Source: Algoriphagus sp. PAP.12
GTDB taxonomy: Bacteria; Bacteroidota; Bacteroidia; Cytophagales; Cyclobacteriaceae
Assembly: GCF_026652115.1 (NCBI RefSeq)
Contig: NZ_JAPPSQ010000007.1
Span: 171,525-235,524 of the forward strand
Direction: 5' to 3'
DNA length: 64,000 nucleotides
Position numbers and translations under genes: made by a program. How positions within the stretch are numbered: position 1 is the stretch's first letter; every line of letters starts with the position of its first letter. Shown in pieces: positions 34,783 through 44,241 of this stretch. The notes below the pieces were generated by a model, which saw nothing but the letters and a program-made list of their open reading frames with translations, made no database searches and was not told the DNA's origin.

Positions 34783-36207
34783 GTGGGTAAAAAAATCCTA
34801 TTTATTATTCCTGATGGAATAGGTATCAGAAACTACCTGTATTCAGATTTATTTTCTAAGCTGCATGAGGAAGGAGTTCAGATCTATTTACTTCATAATC
34901 TAGAAAGTAGAATTATTGATTATGTCAAAGAGGAGAAAAATATACCTTTTGGAGAGGAACCATTGAGGAAAGTAAGGGAGACGCGGTTTCAGCAATTTTT
35001 AAGGGAAACCTCTACCTATGGACGATTAAAATATAATGCGGATTTAAAACAAAATCCCACGATCTTGACCAATTGGTTCAAAATCAAAAACAACCCCATC
35101 AAGAGGGCATTTCAAAAAATCACAGAAATTGCTGGTAATACAATCAGTTCCTACGAGGGAATTAAATACCTAGAAGAAACTAACCGTTTGAAATGGAAGA
35201 GGAATCCGGCTTTTGATGGATTTAAGTCTGACCTTTCAAGGATTCAACCTGATTTTATTTTTATAACTCATCAACGGGTTTCAAATCTAGAACCATTGTG
35301 CCTTGCAGCATCAGATTTGAATATTCCAACTCTCACTGCAATTTTCAGTTGGGATAACCTACCGAAAGCAAGACTTCCGCTTCGGACAGATTGGTATGCA
35401 GTCTGGTCAGATTATATGAAGGTAGAAATGTCAGATTATTATCCAGAGATTCCTCAAAATAAGGTAGTGGTAGTTGGAACTCCTCAATTTGATTTCCACT
35501 TTAATAAAGATTTAATACAGTCCAGGGAAGAGTTTGCCAATGAATTTGGTTTGGATGTGTCAAAAAAATGGGTTTTGTTTTCAGGTGATGATGAATTGAC
35601 ATCTCCCCATGACCCTGCTTATTTGGAAGATGTGGCACATGCATTGGAAGATAATTCAGATGTTACAATTCTTTTTCGCCAAGTTCCTGTTTGTACCGTA
35701 GCGCGATATCAAAAGATACTAGATCAGTTTGACAATATTGTGCATATTCCGCCGAAATGGAAAAAGGGAGAGCACTGGATGAGCTTTTACCCATTATTTG
35801 ATGACGTCAAATTGTTGATGAATCTTTGTTTTCATTGTGAGTTTTCTGTGAATATAGGTTCAACCATTGGATTGGATTTCTCCTACTTTGAGAAACCAAC
35901 GGTGTTTTTGGCTTACGATGCCATCCATGATGGAGAATGGACTACAGATACTGTATATCAATTCCAACATTTCAAATCCTTTATGGGAATGGATGCTGTA
36001 GTATTTGCCAAAGAGAAAACTCAATTAAAACAATTACTAGAACAATTACTCCAAAAACCAGAGGATTTTGCAACCCAAAAAGGCAAATGGAGAGATAAAA
36101 TAGCTTCGAATCGACCTGACAATCTTTCATCTACTCAGATCTCCAAACTTCTAATCACTCTTCTAGAAAATGAATCGATTTTTCGAGAGACTGAATTGAT
36201 TAATTAA
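34783..36207 (+). CDS. GT-B-like glycosyltransferase of unassigned family
   Basis: The 474-residue protein starts with GTG at 34783 (GKKILFIIPDGIGIRNYLYSDLF). There is no signal peptide or membrane helix. Seen: FIFITHQRVSNLEPLCLAASDLNIPTLTAIFSWDNLPK in the N-terminal domain and, in the C-terminal domain, KVVVVGTPQFDFHF, KKWVLFSGDDELTSPHD, VNIGSTIGLDFSYFEKPTVFLAYD. The final pattern fits the nucleotide-binding part of capsule GT-B proteins, including CDP-glycerol-type and sialic-acid-related transferases. It is a second candidate nonulosonate transferase beside the one at 14557. Specificity not assignable. Confidence 0.55.
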   Translation: MGKKILFIIPDGIGIRNYLYSDLFSKLHEEGVQIYLLHNLESRIIDYVKEEKNIPFGEEPLRKVRETRFQQFLRETSTYGRLKYNADLKQNPTILTNWFKIKNNPIKRAFQKITEIAGNTISSYEGIKYLEETNRLKWKRNPAFDGFKSDLSRIQPDFIFITHQRVSNLEPLCLAASDLNIPTLTAIFSWDNLPKARLPLRTDWYAVWSDYMKVEMSDYYPEIPQNKVVVVGTPQFDFHFNKDLIQSREEFANEFGLDVSKKWVLFSGDDELTSPHDPAYLEDVAHALEDNSDVTILFRQVPVCTVARYQKILDQFDNIVHIPPKWKKGEHWMSFYPLFDDVKLLMNLCFHCEFSVNIGSTIGLDFSYFEKPTVFLAYDAIHDGEWTTDTVYQFQHFKSFMGMDAVVFAKEKTQLKQLLEQLLQKPEDFATQKGKWRDKIASNRPDNLSSTQISKLLITLLENESIFRETELIN

Positions 36208-36221
36208 TAAAATAAGATTTA

Positions 36222-37367
36222 ATGCATATCTGTTTTTTGACGAGTGAATATCCCAAACCTGGACATCCTCATGGAGGGGTGGGAACTTTCCTACAAATTT
36301 TAGCAAGGAACTTAGTGAAACATCAAATCAGAGTTTCCATCGTTGGGCTAAACTTTACAGATGAATATGAGGAGGCAATGGATCAAGGAGTCCATGTTTT
36401 TCGGTTAAAACCAAGAAAACTGAAACCTTTTACCTGGTATCTGACCTTTGATTCTGTCAATTCCAAGATTAAAGAAATTCACCAAAAGACACCTATTAAT
36501 ATTGTTGAATCCACTGAATTAGGGTTGGCATTTATCAAAAAAATACCTGGAATAAAATATCTAATCCGGATGAACGGTGGACATCATTTTTTTGCAGAAT
36601 CAGAAAATAGAGGAATAGATCCTTGGAAGGGCTTTCAAGAAAAGAGATCATTTAAAAAGGCAGATTTGGTTTTTGGTGTAAGCGAATATGTGATTAATCA
36701 TACCTTAAAATATTTGGATTTTTCATCCAAAAAAGGTCCTGTTATTTTCAATCCTGCTAATCTTGAAAATTTTTATAAAGCAGATCCATCAAGGCTTGTA
36801 AAGGGAAGAATATTTTTTGCCGGAACTGTTTGTGAAAAAAAGGGAGTTAGGCAGCTTATTTTGGCATTTCCAAAAATCAAAAAAGAGTTTCCAGAAAGTG
36901 AACTATATATCGCTGGTAGAGATTGGTTCTTCAAAGATGGTAAGTCTTATATTGAATACCTGAAAAGTTCACAAATAGATGAATCAGTAAGAGATTCTAT
37001 TAAATTTCTTGGACCTGTAGCAAACCATGAGCTGCCAAAATATATAGAAGAAGCTGAAATATGCGCCTATCCATCCCACATGGAAGCTATGCCTTTAGCT
37101 TGGATTGAAGTTTTAAGCATGGGAAAGGCATTTTTGGGTTCTTCTTTGGGACCTGGACCAGAGGTGATCCAAGATCATGTAAATGGACGTGTCTGTAATG
37201 CCAAAGATGAGGAGGACGTAGCAAAAGTGTTATTGGAAATGCTTTCTGACAAAGAGAGTAATTTGAAAATGGCTGAGCAAGCTAGAAAAGATGTTTTTGA
37301 AAGGTTTGCTATCGATAAATTGGTATTAAAAAATATTGAACTGTTTAATAAAGTTAGCTCGAAGTGA
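36222..37367 (+). CDS. Family 4 glycosyltransferase
   Basis: A 381-residue GT-B enzyme: HICFLTSEYPKPGHPHGGVGTFLQILARNLVKHQIRVSIVGL is the GT4 N-terminal loop with GGVG; the C-terminal half has GRIFFAGTVCEKKGVRQLILAF, LYIAGRD, FLGPVANHELPKYI and PSHMEAMPLAWIEVLSMGKAFLGSSLGPGPEVI with the E-x7-E pair. Its stop overlaps the next start (GTGA). Donor unknown. Confidence 0.84.
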   Translation: MHICFLTSEYPKPGHPHGGVGTFLQILARNLVKHQIRVSIVGLNFTDEYEEAMDQGVHVFRLKPRKLKPFTWYLTFDSVNSKIKEIHQKTPINIVESTELGLAFIKKIPGIKYLIRMNGGHHFFAESENRGIDPWKGFQEKRSFKKADLVFGVSEYVINHTLKYLDFSSKKGPVIFNPANLENFYKADPSRLVKGRIFFAGTVCEKKGVRQLILAFPKIKKEFPESELYIAGRDWFFKDGKSYIEYLKSSQIDESVRDSIKFLGPVANHELPKYIEEAEICAYPSHMEAMPLAWIEVLSMGKAFLGSSLGPGPEVIQDHVNGRVCNAKDEEDVAKVLLEMLSDKESNLKMAEQARKDVFERFAIDKLVLKNIELFNKVSSK

Positions 37368-38494
37368 ATTTTTTGATTCTTACCCATGTGCACCATATTG
37401 AAAAGGATGGGAAGTATTTTGCATATGGGCCCTATGTCAGGGAAATGAACATATGGATCAAACATTTTGATTCTGTGACAATCATAGCACCACTTTCAAA
37501 AGATAGAGAAACAAACCCAATTGAAATACATTATGATCATGATCAAATTAACTTTGTTTCGGTTGGTGAAATCAACCTGACCACATGGAGAGGAAGAATC
37601 AATACCATTTTATCCATGCCAGAAATTATTTATAATGTCATGGTAGGTATGAAAAATTCTGATCATATTCATTTGAGATGCCCTGGCAATATGGGATTGG
37701 TTGGTGCATATCTTCAATATTTTTTTCCAAATAAGAAAAAAACAGCCAAGTATGCTGGAAATTGGGATCCTCAGAGTGAGCAACCAGGAACTTATAAACT
37801 CCAGCAGAAATTGATTTCAAATCCTTCATTTTCAAAAAACATGAAGGTTTTAGTTTATGGGAATTGGCCTAATCTCACAGGTAATTTGCTGCCATTTTTC
37901 ACTTTTTCATATTCCCAGAATGAAAGCCAAGAAGATCATAGAACTCAGGTTACTAAATCGGCCAAAATCAAGCTTCTTTTTGTTGGAGCCCTTGTCTCAG
38001 GTAAGAATCCAATGTTGGCATTAAAAGTCGCACATTTGTTGAAGCAAAATAATTTTTCTTTTGAATTTTTCTTTTGTGGTGAAGGTGACCAAATGGATCA
38101 AATGGTGAAATTCATCAATGATAATAACCTGTCTAAGGAAGTTTTTTTGATGGGTAATATGACAAGTGATGACCTAAAAGAAATGTATAAGAAATCTCAT
38201 TTTTTAGTGTTTCTTTCGGATAGTGAAGGATGGCCCAAAGTTGTGGCTGAATCCATGTATTTTGGTTGTCTTCCAATTACAACTCCGGTATCTTGTGTGC
38301 CATATATGCTAGGTGATGGGGCTAGAGGAGACTTGGTAAACAAAAATCCTGAAGAGGTATTGGATAGGATCACTTATTATATGGAGAACCCAGAACACTT
38401 TGAAAAAAAATCCTTTAAATCAAAAGAATGGGCTAAAGATTTTACGAAGGAATCCTTTGAAAATGAAATTTTGAAGTTAATAAAGAATGTATAA
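37364..38494 (+). CDS. Family 4-like glycosyltransferase
   Basis: A 376-residue protein starting with GTG in a GTGA overlap. The N-terminal half is divergent (FLILTHVHHIEKDGKYFAYGPYVREM; IHLRCPGNMGLVGAYLQYFF). The C-terminal half is canonical GT4: IKLLFVGALVSGKNPMLALKVAHLL, FFFCGEGDQMDQM, FLMGNMTSDDLKEMY and FLSDSEGWPKVVAESMYFGCLPITTPV. The overlap of eight bases with the methyltransferase gene suggests coupled translation. Confidence 0.8.
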   Translation: MNFLILTHVHHIEKDGKYFAYGPYVREMNIWIKHFDSVTIIAPLSKDRETNPIEIHYDHDQINFVSVGEINLTTWRGRINTILSMPEIIYNVMVGMKNSDHIHLRCPGNMGLVGAYLQYFFPNKKKTAKYAGNWDPQSEQPGTYKLQQKLISNPSFSKNMKVLVYGNWPNLTGNLLPFFTFSYSQNESQEDHRTQVTKSAKIKLLFVGALVSGKNPMLALKVAHLLKQNNFSFEFFFCGEGDQMDQMVKFINDNNLSKEVFLMGNMTSDDLKEMYKKSHFLVFLSDSEGWPKVVAESMYFGCLPITTPVSCVPYMLGDGARGDLVNKNPEEVLDRITYYMENPEHFEKKSFKSKEWAKDFTKESFENEILKLIKNV

Positions 38495-39188
38495 AGAGGG
38501 TACTTATTTTTCTGATAACCAAAGACACCTGGAAGATTCAGAGTTCAAAGTAAAAGCTATTTTTAGGTTATTGAGTCCTTTTTTAAGAAGACAGGAGTAT
38601 TCAATAAAATCTTATTCGGATGTGGGTTGTGGAGCAGGAGGGGTTTTGCTTGGACTTTCAAAAAAATTATGTGAATCTGGTGTAAAATTAGAATGTGTAT
38701 CAGGGTATGATGTTTCTCCACATGTTATTCAATTACAAGCAGATGGTGTAAGTTTTATTCATGGAGATTTCGTTGAAATTGGAAAGGATTCAGATTTGAT
38801 TACATTAACAGACGTCTTTGAACACGTGCCTGACCCTGTTAATTTCATTAAAAATGTATCCCAAAAAGGTAATATTTTGGCATTTCATATACCATTGGAT
38901 GATTGCCTTAGTGTGAATATTAGGAATCTCCAAAGGGAAAAAATTCAAAACCCTGGACATTTGACATTTCTAGACTTGACTTCTGCTTTGAATATGATAA
39001 CAGCAGCCGGGTTGCAGATTTTGGATTATGATTTTTCCCTTGAAACAATAAGTGCTCCTTCTAATAATTACACGCTTCTTCAAAAACTTTTCTTTCCATT
39101 AAAAAGAGTTTTGGTAGCTTTGAATCCTTGGATATATTCTAAAATATTTGGTTTTAGCCTTGTGGTGATTGCCAAAGTAAATAAATGA
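38487..39188 (+). CDS. SAM-dependent methyltransferase (class I)
   Basis: A 233-residue protein with motif I SYSDVGCGAGGVLLGLSKKL (about 43-62), the acidic loop SGYDVSPHVI, and motif IV-like DLITLTDVFEHVPDPVNFIKNV with the conserved EH. The layout is that of Methyltransf_11/23-type small-molecule methylases found in polysaccharide clusters, where they O-methylate terminal or internal sugars. It sits between two GT4 genes with overlaps on both sides, so action on the same glycan is a fair inference. Confidence 0.78.
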   Translation: MYKEGTYFSDNQRHLEDSEFKVKAIFRLLSPFLRRQEYSIKSYSDVGCGAGGVLLGLSKKLCESGVKLECVSGYDVSPHVIQLQADGVSFIHGDFVEIGKDSDLITLTDVFEHVPDPVNFIKNVSQKGNILAFHIPLDDCLSVNIRNLQREKIQNPGHLTFLDLTSALNMITAAGLQILDYDFSLETISAPSNNYTLLQKLFFPLKRVLVALNPWIYSKIFGFSLVVIAKVNK

Positions 39189-40312
39189 AAAGAGAATCCC
39201 ATAATAGCCCTAAGATTTATCAAATGGTAGATTCCCTGAGTTTGGGGGGGACTGAAAGAATGTCTGTGAATATTGCAAATTGTTTATCTGAACAAGGGAT
39301 TGAAAGTGGCTTGATAGTGACTCGAGAATCTGGAGGTTTGGAAAGATATTTATCTCCATTAGTTGATAAGAGTATTTTCAACAAAAAAGGGAAATTAGAT
39401 GTATTAAGTTTTTTTCAAATCCTAAAATTATTGAGATCTAAGGCCCCAGATGTACTACATGCACATCAAACTTCCATTTTTTGGGCTGTTTTATTGAAGA
39501 AATTTATGCCCAATACAAAGTTGATTTGGCATGATCATTTTGGTATGAGTGAGGAGTTGGATAAATATCCACGAAAAGAAATGGATTTGGTAATGCCATT
39601 CATCGATTCAATTGTTACAGTAAATAAGAAAATAGAAAAGTATTGGAAGAAAAGATATCCAAATAAAAAAAAGGATATAGTCTACATCGAGAATTTTTCA
39701 GGGAAATTAAATTCTGTTCCACATAGAAAAATTGATGGAGTTTTTAAGATCATTCATATAGCAAATTTTAGAAGGCAAAAAGACCAAATCACCCTTTTAA
39801 ACGCTTTGGTGGGGTTAAAAGAAATCATAGGCGAATATAAGGTCTATTTTCTAGGCGAATATGTGGAATTGGACTGGTTCAAAAGTGTTGAAGATGAAAT
39901 AGCAAGACTTGGCCTTCAAAATAATGTTGAAATAGTTGGGCCGGTTGAAAATATAGCTCCGTATATAGAATTGGCTCATATAGGAGTTTTGAGTTCGATA
40001 TCGGAAGGTTTGCCAGTAACTTTACTTGAATACGGAATGGGTGCTTTACCTACCATCGCTACTGATGTGGGGCAGTGTGGTGATGTATTAGGTGACGGGA
40101 AATTTGGAGAATTGGTCTCACCTGAATCTCCCAAAGAACTACAGGATTCAATTGTTAAAATTTTTAATAATTATCCTGAAGCTATAGAAGTAGGTGTGAA
40201 ATTTCAGTTGCATACCGAACATAATTATGGATCAGTGAATTTCCTGAAAAAATACCTCCCATTGTCTTTGCCAGATTTTCAACCTAGCAAAATCAGCTTG
40301 TCTAAAGCATGA
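39185..40312 (+). CDS. Family 4 glycosyltransferase
   Basis: A 375-residue GT-B enzyme: IYQMVDSLSLGGTERMSVNIANCLSEQGIESGLIVTRESGG contains the G-G-x-E loop, and VLHAHQTSIFWAVLLKKFMPNTKLIWHDHFG the central region. C-terminal signatures: IIHIANFRRQKDQITLLNALV, YFLGEYVELDWF, VEIVGPVENIAPYI and GVLSSISEGLPVTLLEYGMGALPTIATDVGQCGDVLG. Both ends overlap neighbouring genes by four bases. Donor unknown. Confidence 0.85.
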   Translation: MKRESHNSPKIYQMVDSLSLGGTERMSVNIANCLSEQGIESGLIVTRESGGLERYLSPLVDKSIFNKKGKLDVLSFFQILKLLRSKAPDVLHAHQTSIFWAVLLKKFMPNTKLIWHDHFGMSEELDKYPRKEMDLVMPFIDSIVTVNKKIEKYWKKRYPNKKKDIVYIENFSGKLNSVPHRKIDGVFKIIHIANFRRQKDQITLLNALVGLKEIIGEYKVYFLGEYVELDWFKSVEDEIARLGLQNNVEIVGPVENIAPYIELAHIGVLSSISEGLPVTLLEYGMGALPTIATDVGQCGDVLGDGKFGELVSPESPKELQDSIVKIFNNYPEAIEVGVKFQLHTEHNYGSVNFLKKYLPLSLPDFQPSKISLSKA

Positions 40313-41724
40313 TAAAAAGCATCATTTCTTCTCAAACCCGTTTTTTTTGGGTGATGTTCCACGTAATTCTAGGGATTATTTCTTCAATAACTCCTTTTGT
40401 ATTAATCGCTTGGTTTTATGTAGTTTTTGTATCCTCATTTTTTGCAGTTGTCAGAACAAAGTCTTTTTACTTGTTTTCTGTTTTTATTGCCTACATGACT
40501 TCTTTTGAGCTTTTGGCCAGAATGTCTCAAACTTCTCCATTTATACCTTATGAATTAGGTAAATATTTACTGTTTTTAATGCTTTGTATTGGGGTATATA
40601 AATTTAAATCAAAGAGTCATTTAGGATTGATTATGTTAGTCCTTTTGTTACCAGCAGCATTTTTTGATAAGTCTGGAGAAGTAACAAGAGGAAACTTAGT
40701 CTTCAATCTGCTTGGTCCAGTAAATGTGGCTATGGCTGTTTGGTTTTTTTATGGGAAATCATTAAGAAAGGTGCAACTAATTAGATTGTTAAGAATTAGT
40801 ATTCTTCCATTAGTTGCAATTTTAAGTTCCTTGATTTTCAAAACTCCATCCTATAATGAACTGGAATTTACTTTAGGGGCAAATTTTGCTACTAGTGGAG
40901 GAGCAGGGTCTAATCAAGTTTCTACTGTTATGGGACTGGGGATGTTTCTTTCTTTTATTTTCCTGATAAATAAATGGAACCTAACAGGCTATAGGATTAC
41001 TGATTTTATTTTATTTTTCTTATTTGGGTTTCAAGGTCTATTGACCTTTTCTCGGGGTGGGATTCTTGGAGGTGTTTTGGGTATAATGGTAGTGATTTAC
41101 TTTATTATCAAAACTCCAAAAAGTGTTAAGAATAAGTTTAGGCTTCCACAAATTGGGAAAGCATTTTTATTATCGATATTTCTTATTGTTTTAACATTTC
41201 AGGTGGCGGATAGCCTAACGGGAGGCTTACTTGGATTGAGATATCTTGGAGAAACAGAAGGTACTTTGGCGGGAACTAAAGAAAAATCAATCAATTCAAT
41301 TACGACTGGTAGATATGAGATTTTCTTAGAAGATCTGGATTTATGGCAAGAGTCATTAATTCTAGGGGTAGGTGTTGGTGCATCCTCATTCATGAGAGAC
41401 ATTAGTTATTTTTACCTGTCTCACGTAGAAATGAGTCGATTAATATCTGAGCATGGAGCTCTCGGACTTATATACTTTATACTACTTCTATATATGGGGC
41501 TGTTGATCCTTTTGAGAAAACAGACTCCAATGGAAAAAGGAATCATGGTGGCTTTTTACCTAGTAGCACTTTATACCACATTTCATGCAGCTATGAGAAC
41601 ATATCTTACCCCATTGTTCATTGGGTTAAGTTTGATCTATATCGTTCCTTCAAAATCCAAAAAGAAAGCCAACAAGGTGAGTGCCCTAGAATCTGAACAA
41701 GTAAAAGAAACGATTCCTGCATAA
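40309..41724 (+). CDS. O-antigen polymerase/ligase-like membrane protein (Wzy/WaaL superfamily)
   Basis: A 471-residue polytopic protein with about 11-12 hydrophobic segments. Around residues 242-260 TFSRGGILGGVLGIMVVIYF matches the Wzy_C (O-antigen ligase) core, and a large periplasmic loop follows containing GRYEIFLEDLDLWQESLILGVGVGAS and SHVEMSRLISEHGALGLIYFIL, where the conserved arginine and histidine regions of WaaL/Wzy lie. It is probably the polymerase of the second system; a ligase role is the alternative. It starts in an ATGA overlap. Confidence 0.75.
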   Translation: MIKSIISSQTRFFWVMFHVILGIISSITPFVLIAWFYVVFVSSFFAVVRTKSFYLFSVFIAYMTSFELLARMSQTSPFIPYELGKYLLFLMLCIGVYKFKSKSHLGLIMLVLLLPAAFFDKSGEVTRGNLVFNLLGPVNVAMAVWFFYGKSLRKVQLIRLLRISILPLVAILSSLIFKTPSYNELEFTLGANFATSGGAGSNQVSTVMGLGMFLSFIFLINKWNLTGYRITDFILFFLFGFQGLLTFSRGGILGGVLGIMVVIYFIIKTPKSVKNKFRLPQIGKAFLLSIFLIVLTFQVADSLTGGLLGLRYLGETEGTLAGTKEKSINSITTGRYEIFLEDLDLWQESLILGVGVGASSFMRDISYFYLSHVEMSRLISEHGALGLIYFILLLYMGLLILLRKQTPMEKGIMVAFYLVALYTTFHAAMRTYLTPLFIGLSLIYIVPSKSKKKANKVSALESEQVKETIPA

Positions 41725-41725
41725 A

Positions 41726-43039
41726 ATGATCAGCGTAGTCGAGCTTCTAAAATTCCGAAAATATCCTATTGAATCTGCTCAAAAGGAATTGGAAAGAATC
41801 CAGTCTTTTTCACTAGATCAATTTGAAAGTTGGAAAGAAAAGAAAAAGTGGGAGACTGTCAGATTTCATTTTGAAAATAATCCAACCTATCAAAAAATAG
41901 TAGGTAAATATCTTCCAGGTCGATGGGAAGATCTTCCAATTATTAGAAAAAAGGATATCCAAGGTGATTTTAAGGAGATAGTCAGTCATGGATTTGATAA
42001 ATCTAATCTTCATTTTGGAAGTACTTCTGGATCTTCAGGAATTCCCCTCAAATTTGCCAAAGATAAGTTTTGCCATAGCATGACTTGGGCTTTAATTCTG
42101 GATAGGTATAAAAAGGTTAATCTTGCTCCAAGTGATTTACAAGCTAGATTTTATGGGATTCCTCTTGGATTTCCTTCCTATCAAAAAGAGCGTATTAAGG
42201 ACAAATTCATGAATCGATACAGGTTTGTTGTATTTGATTTGTCTGATGAAAGCTTGGATCGTTTTTTAGAGACATTTAAAAAGAAGAAATTCATATATGT
42301 CTACGGGTATACAAATACCCAATTGTTTTTTGCTAAGTATTTGGAGAGGAAAAATATAGTTTTAAAAGATGTGTGTCCTTCGCTGAAAGGTGGTATTGTC
42401 ACAGGTGAACAATGCTCAGAAGAAAATAGAGCTATCCTAGAAAAGCAATTTGGAATACCTATGTTCAATGAATATGGGGCTTCAGAGGTTGAATTTTTGG
42501 CAATGTCTGATTTGACTGGAAAAAGGTGGTTATCCTCAGAAACTGTAGTTTCAGAAGTTTTAGATTCTAACAATTTATCGGTTCAAGAGGGCGGAAGTGG
42601 AAGTCTAGTTTTTACTAATATGTTCAACAAAGCAATGCCTTTTATACGGTATGAGGTGGGAGATATTGGTGCAATTTCACAGGTGAAGGATTCTATTCAA
42701 GAGGAACTACTAGAATTGAATGGAAGACTTAATCAATTAGTGCTTCTCCCTTCCGGCAAAAAAGCAGCAGGTTTTTCCCTTTATTATATTTCAAAATACC
42801 TCATGGCGAATCTTAAAGGTCTTCAAGAGTATCAAGTGAGACAATTAGAGCTAGATACTTTTGAGTTGGACCTGGTAATTGATGGGCCATTGGCACCCAA
42901 TGCGAATCAGGTTGTTCAAGAAGCTTTTGACAAATACCTGGAAAAAGGCTTAAAAATAAAAGTCAGCAAATTGGACCAAATAGATCGAGAAAAATCAGGG
43001 AAATTAAAGCATTTTATTTCTCATTTGAGGAAAGATTAA
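41726..43039 (+). CDS. CapK/phenylacetate-CoA-ligase-like adenylate-forming protein
   Basis: A 437-residue member of the ANL superfamily. The P-loop-like phosphate-binding motif FGSTSGSSGIPLKF lies near residues 96-109, FNEYGASEVEFLAMS supplies the adenine/glutamate motif, and FIRYEVGDIGAIS the ribose-binding aspartate. CapK-type homologues occur in many capsule loci, and their substrate is generally unknown; amide attachment of an acyl or amino acid group to a sugar or uronic acid would fit this locus. It begins one base after the polymerase stop, inside the glycosyltransferase block. Confidence 0.75.
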   Translation: MISVVELLKFRKYPIESAQKELERIQSFSLDQFESWKEKKKWETVRFHFENNPTYQKIVGKYLPGRWEDLPIIRKKDIQGDFKEIVSHGFDKSNLHFGSTSGSSGIPLKFAKDKFCHSMTWALILDRYKKVNLAPSDLQARFYGIPLGFPSYQKERIKDKFMNRYRFVVFDLSDESLDRFLETFKKKKFIYVYGYTNTQLFFAKYLERKNIVLKDVCPSLKGGIVTGEQCSEENRAILEKQFGIPMFNEYGASEVEFLAMSDLTGKRWLSSETVVSEVLDSNNLSVQEGGSGSLVFTNMFNKAMPFIRYEVGDIGAISQVKDSIQEELLELNGRLNQLVLLPSGKKAAGFSLYYISKYLMANLKGLQEYQVRQLELDTFELDLVIDGPLAPNANQVVQEAFDKYLEKGLKIKVSKLDQIDREKSGKLKHFISHLRKD

Positions 43040-43044
43040 AAACT

Positions 43045-44241
43045 ATGAAAATCCTTTATTTCTACCAATATTTTACCACAGCCAATGGCTCTTATGGAAC
43101 AAGAGTCCATGAATTTACCAAAGAATGGGTTAAAGAGGGGCATGAAGTCACCGTTGTTACCAGTGTTTATTCAAAGTCTGATATTACCGCTAAAGGCTTT
43201 ATTGATATTAAATATTACGAAGGTGTTAAGGTGATCATTATTAATGTGAAAATTGATAACCGGCAATCTTTTTTTAAAAGGATTTTTTCATTCTTGGCAT
43301 ATTCTATCATCTCATGTTGGTATGCTTTAACCTACCCTTGCAAAGTAGTGATTGCCTCCAGTGGTCCAATTACAGTGGGAATGCCAGGGTTATTAGCTAA
43401 ATACCTAAGAGGTAAAAAGTTAGTCTTAGAAGTAAGAGACTTGTGGCCTGATGGAGCCATAGATTTAGGGATTATCAAAAACCCTTTGCTAAAGAAAGTT
43501 TCCTTGGCATTTGAAAAACTATGTTATAAATCATCCAGCCTGATTGTTGCACTATCAGAAGGGATGAAAGAGGAAGTCTTGGCAAAATCTCCAAAGTCAA
43601 ACGTGATCTCTGTGACAAATGCTTCTAACATCAAATTGTTTTCTACACCAGTTCCTTTTCCTGAGAATGTTCCTGTTGAGCCTTTCAAATATGCTATCTA
43701 CACAGGAAACATTGGTGAAGTAAATAATTCTCTGTGGCTTTTGGAAGCCGCAAGGATACTTCAGCAACGTGACGAGAAAGACTTAAAAATCCTGATGATT
43801 GGTGAAGGACAACAAAGAGAACAGATTGATCATGCTATTGAGGATGAAAAATTGACCACATTAGTTAGACTGGGATTGATGCCAAAATACAAATTGGTCC
43901 CCCTCATTCAGCACGCTATTGTATCCTTAGTTCCGTTAAAAGGAACCAAAATATTGGACACTTCCTCTCCTAATAAATTTTTTGAATCACTTTCGGCAGG
44001 AATCCCGGTTGTTCAAAACACCCAGGGTTGGATGAAAGACTTCTTGGAAAGAAATAGGATTGGTTATACACTTTCTCCCAATGATCCACAGCAATTGGCG
44101 GATCTTCTGGTCTATTTGAAAGATAATTCATATGAATTAAAAGAAATGGGAACATTGGCAAAGGAGATTGCTAAGAAAGAATTTGATGCAGAATTTTTAG
44201 CTCGGAAAATGCTAAATGGAATTACCCAGATTTATTCATGA
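43045..44241 (+). CDS. WbuB-like family 4 glycosyltransferase
   Basis: A 398-residue GT-B enzyme: KILYFYQYFTTANGSYGTRVHEFTKEWVKEGHEVTVVTSVY and the central LVLEVRDLWPDGAIDLGIIKNPLLKKVSLAFEKLCYKSSSLIVALSEGMKEEV are signatures of the WbuB group (L-FucNAc/related transferases). C-terminal AIYTGNIGEVNNSLWLLEAARIL, LKILMIGEGQQREQI and SSPNKFFESLSAGIPVV follow. Named by resemblance only; donor not fixed. It overlaps the next gene by four bases. Confidence 0.82.
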   Translation: MKILYFYQYFTTANGSYGTRVHEFTKEWVKEGHEVTVVTSVYSKSDITAKGFIDIKYYEGVKVIIINVKIDNRQSFFKRIFSFLAYSIISCWYALTYPCKVVIASSGPITVGMPGLLAKYLRGKKLVLEVRDLWPDGAIDLGIIKNPLLKKVSLAFEKLCYKSSSLIVALSEGMKEEVLAKSPKSNVISVTNASNIKLFSTPVPFPENVPVEPFKYAIYTGNIGEVNNSLWLLEAARILQQRDEKDLKILMIGEGQQREQIDHAIEDEKLTTLVRLGLMPKYKLVPLIQHAIVSLVPLKGTKILDTSSPNKFFESLSAGIPVVQNTQGWMKDFLERNRIGYTLSPNDPQQLADLLVYLKDNSYELKEMGTLAKEIAKKEFDAEFLARKMLNGITQIYS

